Of a DNA stretch of 64,000 bases, positions 27,550-35,526 are shown piece after piece. Numbering within the stretch: position 1 is the first letter of the stretch; each line of letters opens with the position of its first letter. Source of the DNA: Thermosipho affectus (GTDB taxonomy: Bacteria > Thermotogota > Thermotogae > Thermotogales > Fervidobacteriaceae); contig NZ_LBFC01000022.1 of NCBI RefSeq assembly GCF_001990485.1, positions 62,001-126,000 of the forward strand, read 5' to 3'. The position numbers and the translations under genes were made by a program. The notes below the pieces were generated by a model. That model was not told where the DNA came from. It did not search any database and saw only the letters and a list, made by a program, of their open reading frames with translations.

Positions 27550-28491
27550 TTAGAATATATTAATTACCCCATTTTCAGCACATATAACAAATACTTTATT
27601 TTTGTAAGAAAATATGTCGATAGGATATTTGTCAGTTTTAAATTCTTTTGTGTTGCCGTTAGAATTAAATACTATTAATTTATTATACGGTGCTGAAAGT
27701 ATATACAATTTGTTGTTTATCACTTTTGCATTTGTTGGCGTATATTGTAACTTTTTCCATAACTCTATTTTATCATTTTTAATGGTGTAAATTTCATTAC
27801 TAAACATTGAACCAAAGTAAATTTTTTTATTCCAATTTAATACAAATGAAATATAAGGAGATGTTTTGTAATTTTTGAAGTTAACCAAGTATAATATGTT
27901 ACCACCACGTGTGTCTACGACGTAATCTTCTACAAGAAAAGAAGGGGTAATTAAATTGAAATTATACAATTTTTTTTTGTATTCTAAATCCACTTCTTTT
28001 TTCCAGATGAAAAGTCCTAAAGGATAGTTCTTATATATGTAGAAATAATTTGGAGCTGACAGGAATTTGTAGTAATATTCCAGGTGTAACGTGAAACTAT
28101 ATCCATACAAATTTCCATCTGTATCCAAAATGTAAACTTTATCTTTATCTCTCTGATAGAAGATAGGTTTTTTTTCAAGGTGTTTTAAATTTTTTTCGTG
28201 TGTTTTTAAGTTTAGGGAAATTAATTTTGTCCCTACTGTATCAATAATCAACAGTAAGTTTTTATCAAGATAAGATATTGCAGGAAAAATTCCCACATTG
28301 GTGAAGTAATATTCTATTTTTTCTGTTTCCATGTTATACACAATAACTGTTCTTTGAGTTGAACTTGTTAATATTAAGTATTTGTCAAATTGTGTATTCC
28401 TAAAGATGTATTTTACTCCCAAGTGTTGAGAAATTGAAAAAATTAACACGTTAAATATTAGAAGATATAGTATCAAGTATTTTTTTTGCAA
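27550..28491 (-). CDS. Membrane-anchored beta-propeller-like protein, uncharacterised
   Basis: About 313 residues. One N-terminal hydrophobic helix (YLILYLLIFNVLIFSI) is followed by repeated short beta stretches with a recurring pattern (KVYILDTDGNLYGY, KLYILSAPYNKLIVFN, KVFVICAENGVINIF), suggestive of a propeller on the outer face. No catalytic motif seen. The start is uncertain: TTG at 28491 is best placed after GAAGGGAG, while an in-frame TTG at 28512 lacks a ribosome site. It overlaps the coaBC end in another frame. Confidence 0.6.
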   Translation of the reverse strand: MQKKYLILYLLIFNVLIFSISQHLGVKYIFRNTQFDKYLILTSSTQRTVIVYNMETEKIEYYFTNVGIFPAISYLDKNLLLIIDTVGTKLISLNLKTHEKNLKHLEKKPIFYQRDKDKVYILDTDGNLYGYSFTLHLEYYYKFLSAPNYFYIYKNYPLGLFIWKKEVDLEYKKKLYNFNLITPSFLVEDYVVDTRGGNILYLVNFKNYKTSPYISFVLNWNKKIYFGSMFSNEIYTIKNDKIELWKKLQYTPTNAKVINNKLYILSAPYNKLIVFNSNGNTKEFKTDKYPIDIFSYKNKVFVICAENGVINIF

Positions 28492-29623
28492 CGTATTCTT
28501 TACTCCCTTCAAATTTTAAAACTTGTGTTTTTGAAATTAAAAATACTTCAGAGTAATTGCTTCCCATTACTTTAGAAGCGTTATTTGCTATTATGTAATT
28601 AACTTGTTTTTTTTCTAACTTTTCTTTTCCGTATTCTATTATATTTTCCGTTTCTGCTGCAAATCCTACAATTACTTGGTTTTTAAGTCTTTGTCTAGAA
28701 ATTTCTTTTAAAATATCTTTTGTTCTTTTAAGTTCTAGTATTAATGATTCATTAGCTTTTTTAATTTTTTTATCTTCCTTTCTAACAGGTGTGTAATCTG
28801 CAACTGCAGCAGTCATTATTACAATGTCAAAGTTTTTAAAACGTTTAACAACTTCATTGTACATTTCATCTGCCGTTCTAATTTCTATGTATTCATCTAT
28901 AAAGTATGGTTTTTCAATGTTTGTAGGTCCTGAGATTAGTGTTACATATGCCCCCATTCTTTTTGAAATTTTAGTAAGTGCATATCCCATTTTTCCGCTA
29001 GAATGGTTGGTTATGTATCTTATAGGATCTATACTTTCTTGGGTTGGGCCAGCAGTAATTAAAATTTTTTTGCCGTTTAATTTTTTTTCTTCTAATATGA
29101 TTTTCAACATTTCAATTATTTTGGAATTTTCTGGGTATCTTCCTTTTCCCACATCTCCACAGGCAAGGTGACCTGTTTCTGGTTCCACTAAATACCAGCC
29201 AATTTTTTTTAGTTTTTGTATGTTTTCTAGTGTGATTTTATTTTCATACATCCTAGTATTCATCGTTGGAACAAACACTTTAGGCGTATTATTTGGAAGT
29301 GCTATTGCCGTTGTTGTTAAAAGATTATCACCAAAACCGTTTGCAATTTTTGCAATTGTATTTGCAGTTGCAGGAGCAAGTAAAAAGATATCTGTTTTTT
29401 TGGAAAGTTCTGTGTGTATTATATATCCTCCATTTATTTGATATGTATCGGTGTATACGTTACAATTTCCAACTGCGGAGAAAACAGAAGGTGATATAAG
29501 TTTTGTTGTGTTTTCACTCATTATTACATCTATTTCAAAATTTTCTTTTCTTAATTTACTGACTAAGTCGACAGTTTTGTATATTGCTATACCACTTGAC
29601 ACGCCTAAAAGTATATGTGGCAT
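28451..29623 (-). CDS. coaBC: Bifunctional phosphopantothenoylcysteine decarboxylase/synthetase
   Basis: 390 residues; makes phosphopantothenoylcysteine and decarboxylates it in CoA synthesis. The N-terminal flavoprotein CoaC domain has GVSSGIAIYKTVDLV, PTMNTRMY (usually PAMN) and the catalytic-site stretch GHLACGDVGKGR. The CoaB domain has ITAGPTQESIDPIRYITNHSSGKMG, the nucleotide-binding signature. AGGAGG precedes the ATG. It follows panB by two bases, grouping two pantothenate/CoA steps. Confidence 0.96.
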   Translation of the reverse strand: MPHILLGVSSGIAIYKTVDLVSKLRKENFEIDVIMSENTTKLISPSVFSAVGNCNVYTDTYQINGGYIIHTELSKKTDIFLLAPATANTIAKIANGFGDNLLTTTAIALPNNTPKVFVPTMNTRMYENKITLENIQKLKKIGWYLVEPETGHLACGDVGKGRYPENSKIIEMLKIILEEKKLNGKKILITAGPTQESIDPIRYITNHSSGKMGYALTKISKRMGAYVTLISGPTNIEKPYFIDEYIEIRTADEMYNEVVKRFKNFDIVIMTAAVADYTPVRKEDKKIKKANESLILELKRTKDILKEISRQRLKNQVIVGFAAETENIIEYGKEKLEKKQVNYIIANNASKVMGSNYSEVFLISKTQVLKFEGSKEYVAKKILDTISSNI

Positions 29624-29624
29624 T

Positions 29625-30419
29625 TTATTTTCCTCCTTTGAAGATATGTTTTTCTTCTGGAAATTTATTTGTTTTCACATCTTCTTTGTATGCATTTAGT
29701 GCATCTAGCATTATAGTAAATGTGTTGGCATATTGTTTTGAAAATTTTGGTTTAAATTCCGGATTTAGTCCAACTATATCATGAAATACCAAAACTTGTC
29801 CATCACAAAATCTACCTGCACCTATGCCAATTGTGGGAATAGAGAGTTTTTCTGTTATTTGTTTTGAAACATCTTCCGTTAGCATTTCAAGAACTATTGA
29901 AAATACCCCACATTTTTCTAATTGTACTGCGTTTTCAAGTATTATTTCTTTGGAACTTTGTTCTTTCCCTTGAACTTTATATCCACCAAAAATATTTAAC
30001 GATTGAGGGGTAAATCCTAAGTGTCCCATAACTGGGATGCCAATATTTATGCATTTTCTTATTAAATTGCAGTGGATTTTCCCACCTTCGATTTTAACTG
30101 CATTTGCTCCATTTTTAATCAGTAATCCTGCGTTTTTAATGGATTCTTCTAAGCTACAACCATATGAAAGGAATGGCATATCTGCAACTATAAAAGAATT
30201 TGGAGCTCCCCTTTTTACTGCTTTGAGATGTATAATTATTTCATCCATTGTTACAGGAATAGTTGAATTGTATCCGAGTACATTATTTCCAAGTGAATCT
30301 CCTACCAAAATTATATCTACACCTGCTTTTTCGGCAATTTTAGCAGATGGTGTATCATAAGCTGTTACCATTACTATTTTTTCTTTGCCTTTCATGTTTA
30401 TTAATCTTTGGATGTTCAT
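29625..30419 (-). CDS. panB: 3-methyl-2-oxobutanoate hydroxymethyltransferase
   Basis: 264 residues; transfers a hydroxymethyl group to alpha-ketoisovalerate, the first step towards pantothenate. Motifs: VTAYDTPSAKIAEKAGVD, LVGDSLGNNVLGY, PFLSYG, and KIEGG for metal and substrate binding; length is typical. ATG 30419 is chosen since AAGGGGTG ends five bases upstream; GTG at 30428 is part of that site. coaBC follows, with a two-base gap. Confidence 0.96.
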   Translation of the reverse strand: MNIQRLINMKGKEKIVMVTAYDTPSAKIAEKAGVDIILVGDSLGNNVLGYNSTIPVTMDEIIIHLKAVKRGAPNSFIVADMPFLSYGCSLEESIKNAGLLIKNGANAVKIEGGKIHCNLIRKCINIGIPVMGHLGFTPQSLNIFGGYKVQGKEQSSKEIILENAVQLEKCGVFSIVLEMLTEDVSKQITEKLSIPTIGIGAGRFCDGQVLVFHDIVGLNPEFKPKFSKQYANTFTIMLDALNAYKEDVKTNKFPEEKHIFKGGK

Positions 30420-30442
30420 ATTTTTCACCCCTTCTTGTTACA

Positions 30443-30451
30443 ATTTTAGCA
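30443..30451 (-). promoter_or_regulatory. Possible extended -10 promoter for panB-coaBC
   Basis: Minus-strand TGCTAAAAT lies right after the T-run of the preceding terminator and about 24 bases before the panB ATG. No clear -35; the terminator stem occupies that position. Confidence 0.35.
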
Positions 30452-30452
30452 T

Positions 30453-30477
30453 AAAAAAACCCTCTTTTTTAAGAGGG
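30453..30477 (-). terminator. Terminator of the metallo-hydrolase gene
   Basis: On the minus strand CCCTCTT and AAGAGGG (30471-30477 with 30460-30466) form a stem around a four-base loop and are followed by seven Ts. The stop codon of the hydrolase gene (30469-30471) lies in the hairpin. Confidence 0.88.
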
Positions 30478-31209
30478 AAGGAGATTTTCTAAACTCCATT
30501 TTAGTAATTCTGGATGTTTCCGATTTTTGAAATTCGGATCATTTTCTAATTTGTAGGCGTTTATATTTCCAGATTTCATTTGTTTTATTTTCTCTAAATA
30601 GTCAATCATTTTATCGATATCTTCTTTATTTCCAATTTTTCCATGTCCTGGAATTATGTTTGAAACTTTGGGCATATTTTCAAGTGTATTTATCCAAAGT
30701 TCTAGATCGCTATCTGGAACTATTTCTGGATGAATGTCTGTAATTATTGTATCTCCTGCAATTATGATATTTTCTGATTCAATGTGTATATAAGATGAAT
30801 CTAAGGTATGACCAGGACCACTATATATAACAAGTTTTATACCGTCTTCATATTCAAAATAATTTTCAAATACTACATTTGGAAGTTTTATCTCAATGTC
30901 TTCTAATTTAAGTTGTTTTAGATAGTTTTCGTCCATTTGTTTCATAAATTCCCTTGTCAATTTATGTGAAACAATGGGACAATCAAATGCAGAGTTTCCA
31001 AAAGTATGGTCAGGATGATAGTGTGTGTTTATAACCAAAGAGATGTCCTTTCCAGAAATATCTTTTGAAAATTGCTTTATTTTCATTGCTTTTTTTGGGA
31101 AAAGTGAAGTATCTATTAGTATATTCCCTTTTTTCCCTATTATAAGTGTACTATTTGCGGCAAGTTCATTTTCGATAACATAAATTTTGTTGCTTATGTT
31201 TTTAATCAT
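30469..31209 (-). CDS. Metallo-beta-lactamase-fold hydrolase
   Basis: 246 residues. The zinc motif THYHPDHTFGN (HxHxDH) is followed by GPGHTLDSSYIH and IAGDTII, then GHGKIG, giving a complete dinuclear metal set. ATG 31209 is chosen because AGGAGG lies seven bases upstream; an in-frame ATG at 31239 has no site. The substrate is unknown; the family includes thioesterases, lactonases and lactamases, and nothing here decides between them. It is transcribed divergently from csaB and is monocistronic, with its own terminator. Confidence 0.85.
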   Translation of the reverse strand: MIKNISNKIYVIENELAANSTLIIGKKGNILIDTSLFPKKAMKIKQFSKDISGKDISLVINTHYHPDHTFGNSAFDCPIVSHKLTREFMKQMDENYLKQLKLEDIEIKLPNVVFENYFEYEDGIKLVIYSGPGHTLDSSYIHIESENIIIAGDTIITDIHPEIVPDSDLELWINTLENMPKVSNIIPGHGKIGNKEDIDKMIDYLEKIKQMKSGNINAYKLENDPNFKNRKHPELLKWSLENLLPS

Positions 31210-31224
31210 ATTTATCCTCCTATA

Positions 31225-31233
31225 TGATATACT
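31225..31233 (+). promoter_or_regulatory. Extended -10 promoter for csaB
   Basis: TGATATACT, with the -10 at 31228-31233, sits 25 bases before the AGGAGGG site of csaB. A perfect 12-base palindrome (31240-31251) lies at the expected start point. The same nine bases occur at 47678-47686 before another gene. Confidence 0.45.
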
Positions 31234-31271
31234 TTTCATAGAAATATTTCTTTGTTAGGAGGGTGTATTCC

Positions 31272-32243
31272 TTGAATTTATCAAAAACTATACTACTTGT
31301 AGGATACTATGGTTTTGGAAATTTTGGTGATGAGCTTATGAGAAAAAGTATAAAAACATTTCTTAAAGGTAAGAACTTTAATGTTTTGGAGTTATTACCA
31401 AAAGATAAATTATCACATGGAGGTTACAATAGATTTAATTTAGTTTCTGTTATTTCCGCAATTTTAAAGTCAGACGTGGTCGTTTGTGGTGGTGGTGGCA
31501 TTTTACAGGATAAGACAAGCTTAAGGAGTTTTATTTATTACTATACTATTTTTAAGTTATCATTGCTCTTGAAAAAGCCTGTTGTGTTTTTTGGAAATAG
31601 TTTTGGCCCTTTAAATTATTATTTTTCGCGGGTACTTTTAAAAGATTTGCTAAAAAATGATAATTTGTACATTTTTGCAAGGGATCCTGTTTCATACAAA
31701 TTTTCAAAGTGTTTTAATGAAAACACATATCTTTGCACTGACCCTGGAATAATGGGCTTGAGTGATAAAGAACTTTCATTTGAGAAGAAGGCAGTAATAA
31801 TTCCCAGAAAGATTAAAAGTTATATACCTATTTTATTCGATTTGAAAAGAAAAGGTATAAAAGAGGTAGTTTTTCTTCCGTTCTCTCCTGAGGATGTTAA
31901 TCTTGCAAAAAAACTTTCAAATTTTTCAATTAAGGGTTTAAAAATGTACTTTTCTAGTGATATTAGTGAGATTTTTAGTTCAAGTATTGTGATCTCTGAA
32001 AGGTTTCACGGTTCTTTGATTGCGGCTTTCTATGGAAAACCATTTGTTTCAATTAAAGATGAAAAATTTAGAAGATTTTTTTCAAAATATGAAAATAACG
32101 ATACATACTTTGCGAACAACTTATTTGAAGTTGCCTTAAAGTTAAAAGATATTCAACCTCCAAATATTAGTAAAAAGATGAAAGAAGAATGTGTTCAAAT
32201 GTATAGAATGCTTGAAAAACTTCTTTTGAATATTATACGGTAA
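31272..32243 (+). CDS. csaB: Polysaccharide pyruvyl transferase CsaB family
   Basis: About 323 residues. The N-terminal LVGYYGFGNFGDELM and VVCGGGGILQD, and the later ISERFHGSLIAAFYGKPFV (family SxRxHxxxxA), are hallmarks of CsaB-type pyruvyl transferases, which add ketal pyruvate to a wall polysaccharide and so create the anchor for SLH-domain surface proteins. TTG at 31272 follows AGGAGGG by seven bases; GTG 31263 is inside that site. The 3' end overlaps the oppositely oriented ABC gene by 11 bases. Confidence 0.88.
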   Translation: MNLSKTILLVGYYGFGNFGDELMRKSIKTFLKGKNFNVLELLPKDKLSHGGYNRFNLVSVISAILKSDVVVCGGGGILQDKTSLRSFIYYYTIFKLSLLLKKPVVFFGNSFGPLNYYFSRVLLKDLLKNDNLYIFARDPVSYKFSKCFNENTYLCTDPGIMGLSDKELSFEKKAVIIPRKIKSYIPILFDLKRKGIKEVVFLPFSPEDVNLAKKLSNFSIKGLKMYFSSDISEIFSSSIVISERFHGSLIAAFYGKPFVSIKDEKFRRFFSKYENNDTYFANNLFEVALKLKDIQPPNISKKMKEECVQMYRMLEKLLLNIIR

Positions 32244-32997
32244 CTACAGGATAATTATATACTGGATGATTTAGTATGTAAAATTCCTTATTGTATAACT
32301 TTTTAATATTTTCTTTGTTAATAACATCTTTGGGCGTGCCTTGAAATATTAATTCCCCATCTTTTAATGCATAGAGGTAATTACAATATTTTGAGGCAAT
32401 ATTAATGTTATGGAATGCGGCTAAAATACTTTTTCCTGATTCTGTAAGTTTCTTTAAAATTTCTACAATTTGAATTGCATGCGAAATATCCAAATGAGCA
32501 GTAAGTTCATCTACAATTATTATAGGGGTTTCTTGAAACAAACTTCTTGCTATTAAAACTCTACGTTGCTCTCCACCACTTAATGTGGAGAAGTATCTGT
32601 TTTCATATCCTGTTAATTCTACCATAGCTAGACATTTTTTTATTTTTGATGAATCATTAACGGTGTTAAAAAAACTTTTTTTTATATGTATAGCTCCAAG
32701 CTCGATAATATCCTTGACTTTGAATTCAAAAGTAGGGTTAAATTCTTGCCTTACGAAAGATACTTTTGAAGCTATAAAAGAGCGTGAGGCCTTTTCCAAG
32801 TTTTTTCCAAAAATAAATACTTTCCCAGATTTTGGCTTTATTAATTTTGTAATTAATTTTAAGGTAGTAGATTTTCCGCTACCATTTGGCCCTATTATTC
32901 CCACAAAATCTCCATGTTTTAAAGAGATATTTATGTTTTTTAATTTGAAATTTTCATATTCAAAACAAATATTTTTTGTCTCAAGAATTGTTTTCAT
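32233..32997 (-). CDS. ABC transporter ATP-binding protein (iron-siderophore/cobalamin type)
   Basis: 254 residues. Walker A GPNGSGKST, signature LSGGEQRRV, Walker B IIIVDELTAHLD (the usual DEPT reads DELT) and H-loop AAFHNINIA are all present. It is closest in style to FecE/BtuD ATPases of metal-chelate importers. No permease or binding protein is adjacent, so its partners are elsewhere. ATG 32997 is preferred over GTG 33003 because AGGTGG lies nine bases upstream. It overlaps the transglycosylase gene end by 17 bases and csaB tail to tail. Confidence 0.88.
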   Translation of the reverse strand: MKTILETKNICFEYENFKLKNINISLKHGDFVGIIGPNGSGKSTTLKLITKLIKPKSGKVFIFGKNLEKASRSFIASKVSFVRQEFNPTFEFKVKDIIELGAIHIKKSFFNTVNDSSKIKKCLAMVELTGYENRYFSTLSGGEQRRVLIARSLFQETPIIIVDELTAHLDISHAIQIVEILKKLTESGKSILAAFHNINIASKYCNYLYALKDGELIFQGTPKDVINKENIKKLYNKEFYILNHPVYNYPVVTV

Positions 32998-33517
32998 ATA
33001 CACTTGCCACCTTTAACATTTGTTGGTATTTTTCTAATATTCTTTCAGCATATTGTTCTTTGTAAATACCACCGTTGTAGTGTTTTACAGCTTCTTGAAT
33101 GTTTCCAAATTTATCGTAAAGGTACTTTAAATAATAACTTCCTATTTTTATATTTAATTTAAAATCCCACAATATTCTTGTCCAGCCTTCTTTAGGTTTT
33201 TTTAGGTTATAATAATTTGCAACAAAATCCGCCGTTTCAGGTTTTATCTGCATCATTCCAAGTTCCCCGTAAAGTCCTATCACATTTCTGAATTCACTTT
33301 CAACTATTATGACAGAAGTTATTAGAAGTGGATCAAGCCCTGTTTCCTTTGAAGCATCTAATATTGCATCTTCTATTTTTATTAACAACTCATCGTCTGC
33401 TGGTAAACCATATGCTCTTCTGTATTCTTTTACAAAATTTCTAAACCATTCACCGGGAAGAGCATATACGATTGAAAATAATATCAAAAACACAAAAACA
33501 AAAGTCCATTTTTTCAT
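32981..33517 (-). CDS. Lytic transglycosylase, SLT domain
   Basis: 178 residues: a signal peptide or anchor (FVFVFLILFSIVYALPG), then a lysozyme-like SLT domain with IIVESEFRN (catalytic Glu), GELGMMQIKPETA and AVKHYNGG, in the family order ES-GLMQ-AYN. It cleaves peptidoglycan strands by forming anhydro-muropeptides outside the membrane. GGAGGG-type site precedes the ATG. It is in the rel-dtd-queH run, and the following ABC gene starts inside its end. Confidence 0.9.
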   Translation of the reverse strand: MKKWTFVFVFLILFSIVYALPGEWFRNFVKEYRRAYGLPADDELLIKIEDAILDASKETGLDPLLITSVIIVESEFRNVIGLYGELGMMQIKPETADFVANYYNLKKPKEGWTRILWDFKLNIKIGSYYLKYLYDKFGNIQEAVKHYNGGIYKEQYAERILEKYQQMLKVASVYENNS

Positions 33518-33527
33518 TGTTGCCCTC

Positions 33528-33869
33528 CTATTTTGGAATAATAAATGCCAAAAAAGTACCTAGTAGAAAGCCTGCAAGTGCTTCAATAAATGTATGACCA
33601 CTATTTGGATCAACTTTTCTCCTTAACCCTACAGCATCAGATGCAATTATAGCAAGAAAAATAGCAGCTATTGCAGTATTAGGTGAGTCATATCCAGTAA
33701 TACGTGCCACCTTCCAGGCCAGTGCAGATACAGTTGCAACATGTGCGCTTGGCATTCCTCCATACCTTCCAAAACTTTTAATATCTTTATAAATTAGAAC
33801 TTTTAAAAATTGAGCGATTAAAAATGCGAAGAAGGCTGTTAACAATGCATTGTTTGCTAGTAAGTGCAT
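33528..33869 (-). CDS. Divergent PAP2-family membrane protein (DUF212/YuiD-like)
   Basis: 113 residues with about three membrane helices. GGMPSAHVATVSALAW and SDAVGLRRKVD...GHTFIEALAG reproduce the DUF212 pattern, a divergent version of the PAP2 acid phosphatase motifs (PSxH and a later His). It is shorter than typical DUF212 members (about 150 residues), missing part of the middle. Activity is unproven for the family. It is followed closely by the transglycosylase gene. Confidence 0.85.
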   Translation of the reverse strand: MHLLANNALLTAFFAFLIAQFLKVLIYKDIKSFGRYGGMPSAHVATVSALAWKVARITGYDSPNTAIAAIFLAIIASDAVGLRRKVDPNSGHTFIEALAGFLLGTFLAFIIPK

Positions 33870-33878
33870 TCTTCCCTC

Positions 33879-34289
33879 CTAAATTTCATACTTTTTTAAT
33901 AGGTATAACAAATTTCCATTTTCTACATCTTTAAATTCCATTTTGTTGAATATCTTTTTTATTATGTATACCCCCAATCCCCCAGGTCTAATTTCTTCTA
34001 GTTTTCTTGGTTTTACTTTTGCAGGATCAACTTTTTCACCAAAATCTCTAAGATATACTTCCAATATATTGGGTTCAAGCCATTTTAAGGTCATTATTAT
34101 TGTTTTATCTCTTTGAAATTTGTAAGTGTGCTCTATTACATTGGCGATTGCTTCGTTTACAGCAAGTTCTGTATCAAAAATATCTTGCTCTTTTATTCCT
34201 TTTTGAGCTAAGAAGTTTTGAATTACACTTCTTGCAATTTTTATATTTTCACTTCTTGAGAAAAAGGTTAAAGAAATAAAATCCATCAT
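33879..34289 (-). CDS. RsbW/SpoIIAB-like anti-sigma factor kinase
   Basis: 136 residues with the GHKL ATPase fold. The N-box is ELAVNEAIANVIEHTY and the G-box is PGGLGVYIIKKIFNKMEF, both typical of serine kinase anti-sigma factors. No STAS antagonist or alternative sigma gene is nearby, so the regulatory partner is unknown. The ATG overlaps the queH stop by four bases; a second ATG follows immediately. Confidence 0.88.
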   Translation of the reverse strand: MMDFISLTFFSRSENIKIARSVIQNFLAQKGIKEQDIFDTELAVNEAIANVIEHTYKFQRDKTIIMTLKWLEPNILEVYLRDFGEKVDPAKVKPRKLEEIRPGGLGVYIIKKIFNKMEFKDVENGNLLYLLKKYEI

Positions 34290-35077
34290 AGATTCTCCTT
34301 TATAATCTTTACTTTTTGGTTGTAATTTCCAAATTTATTCCAGCCTTCTTTTAGATTGAACTTGTTCTTTATATAGCTATCTACAATCAATATTTTGGGT
34401 CTTATTGATTTTACTACCTCAAAGAAGTTTTCTGTAATTTTTCTTTTGGATTCCTTTGTGATTTTAAAAGATTCTGGTAATATTTCCAAATTACTCAAAC
34501 CAAGCTTTTCAAGATTATTTTTTGATCTTTCTAAAATCTTTTCAAATCTTTTTTTGCTTTCTATTTTTGAGAAAATACAACCACAATAGTTTTGTCTGTA
34601 TATTTGGTTTTCTTTTACAAATTTTGCAGCAAGATGAGATTCATTACCTTTTCTAAAAAAGCTTTCAATATATTCAATTTTTTCCTCTTCCTCAACTATT
34701 TTACCAATATTGTTTATTTTTTCCAAAACTTTTTTTCTAGAAGCTGTTAAAGTTGTTGCAAAGGAACTTAATTTAAGTTCTTTTGCTTTTTTTGCGGTGT
34801 TTAATAGCCTAAAATAGATACATTTGTCGCATCTTTTTGAATTTTCACCAAGATTCTCTAACCCTTTTATTACTTTGAAGAATTCTTCTATGTTGTAATC
34901 ACTTTCAATGAATGTCAAATTCCAGAGCTTTGCCAGTTTTTTAACTTCATTTAGCCTTTTTTTGTATTCTTCTTTAGGATGAATGTTGGGATTAAAAAAG
35001 TAAATGTATTTTATTTTATCTTTCCAGTGAAAGTACGCTGCTACAAGATCAGGAGCGCAACATACATGTAGTAGCAT
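34286..35077 (-). CDS. queH: Epoxyqueuosine reductase QueH
   Basis: 263 residues; reduces epoxyqueuosine to queuosine in tRNA, a non-homologous alternative to QueG. The expected cysteines are present: HVCCAPD with Cys6-Cys7, RCDKCIYFRL near 85, and YCGCIFS near 165, which together ligate the iron-sulphur cluster and metal. It starts at the dtd stop (TAATG) in a tight operon downstream of rel and dtd. The roughly 70-residue C-terminal extension beyond the core is not recognised. Confidence 0.92.
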   Translation of the reverse strand: MLLHVCCAPDLVAAYFHWKDKIKYIYFFNPNIHPKEEYKKRLNEVKKLAKLWNLTFIESDYNIEEFFKVIKGLENLGENSKRCDKCIYFRLLNTAKKAKELKLSSFATTLTASRKKVLEKINNIGKIVEEEEKIEYIESFFRKGNESHLAAKFVKENQIYRQNYCGCIFSKIESKKRFEKILERSKNNLEKLGLSNLEILPESFKITKESKRKITENFFEVVKSIRPKILIVDSYIKNKFNLKEGWNKFGNYNQKVKIIKENL

Positions 35078-35526
35078 TAAAACACCTTCTTTGAGTCTAA
35101 TAGTAAAGTTACAGGGCCATCGTTTTCTAATTTCACACTCATATTTGCTTTAAATTTTCCCGTTTCAACTTTGATATTATACTTTTTTACCTTTTCAACA
35201 AAATAATTGTATAAAATTTCTGCATCTTGCGGAGAAGCAGAATTGGAATATGAAGGTCTTCTTCCACGTCTACAATCCCCATACAAAGTAAATTGTGAAA
35301 CAATCAGTATTTCACCTTTAATATCTAAAAGTGAAAGGTTCATTTTTCCTTCTTTATCGTCAAATATTCTCAAATTTAATATTTTTTCAACTAAGTAATC
35401 TGCATCCTTTTCTGTATCTTCCTTTCCAATACCTACAAATACCAATATTCCATTTTTTATTTTTCCAATTATTTTACTTTCTACTTCTACACTTGCATTA
35501 TTTACTCTTTGTATTACCGCTCTCAT
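35077..35526 (-). CDS. dtd: D-aminoacyl-tRNA deacylase
   Basis: 149 residues; hydrolyses D-aminoacyl-tRNAs. It begins MRAVIQRVNNASVEV, has SQFTLYGDCRRGRRPSY (family SQFTLYGDxRKGRRP) and ends with MSVKLENDGPVTLLLDS (family GPVT motif). The Gly-cisPro-like site is in the NDGPVT loop. It overlaps the rel end by four bases; the rel-dtd pair is widely conserved. Confidence 0.96.
   Translation of the reverse strand: MRAVIQRVNNASVEVESKIIGKIKNGILVFVGIGKEDTEKDADYLVEKILNLRIFDDKEGKMNLSLLDIKGEILIVSQFTLYGDCRRGRRPSYSNSASPQDAEILYNYFVEKVKKYNIKVETGKFKANMSVKLENDGPVTLLLDSKKVF

Noticed and set aside
30420-30468. Riboswitch upstream of panB
   Set aside because: The 49-base gap is fully explained by a terminator, a -10-like element and the ribosome site.
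32589-32603. Loss of the ABC transporter Walker B proline (DELT)
   Set aside because: The Pro is not catalytic; Glu and Asp are intact, so no claim of inactivity is made.
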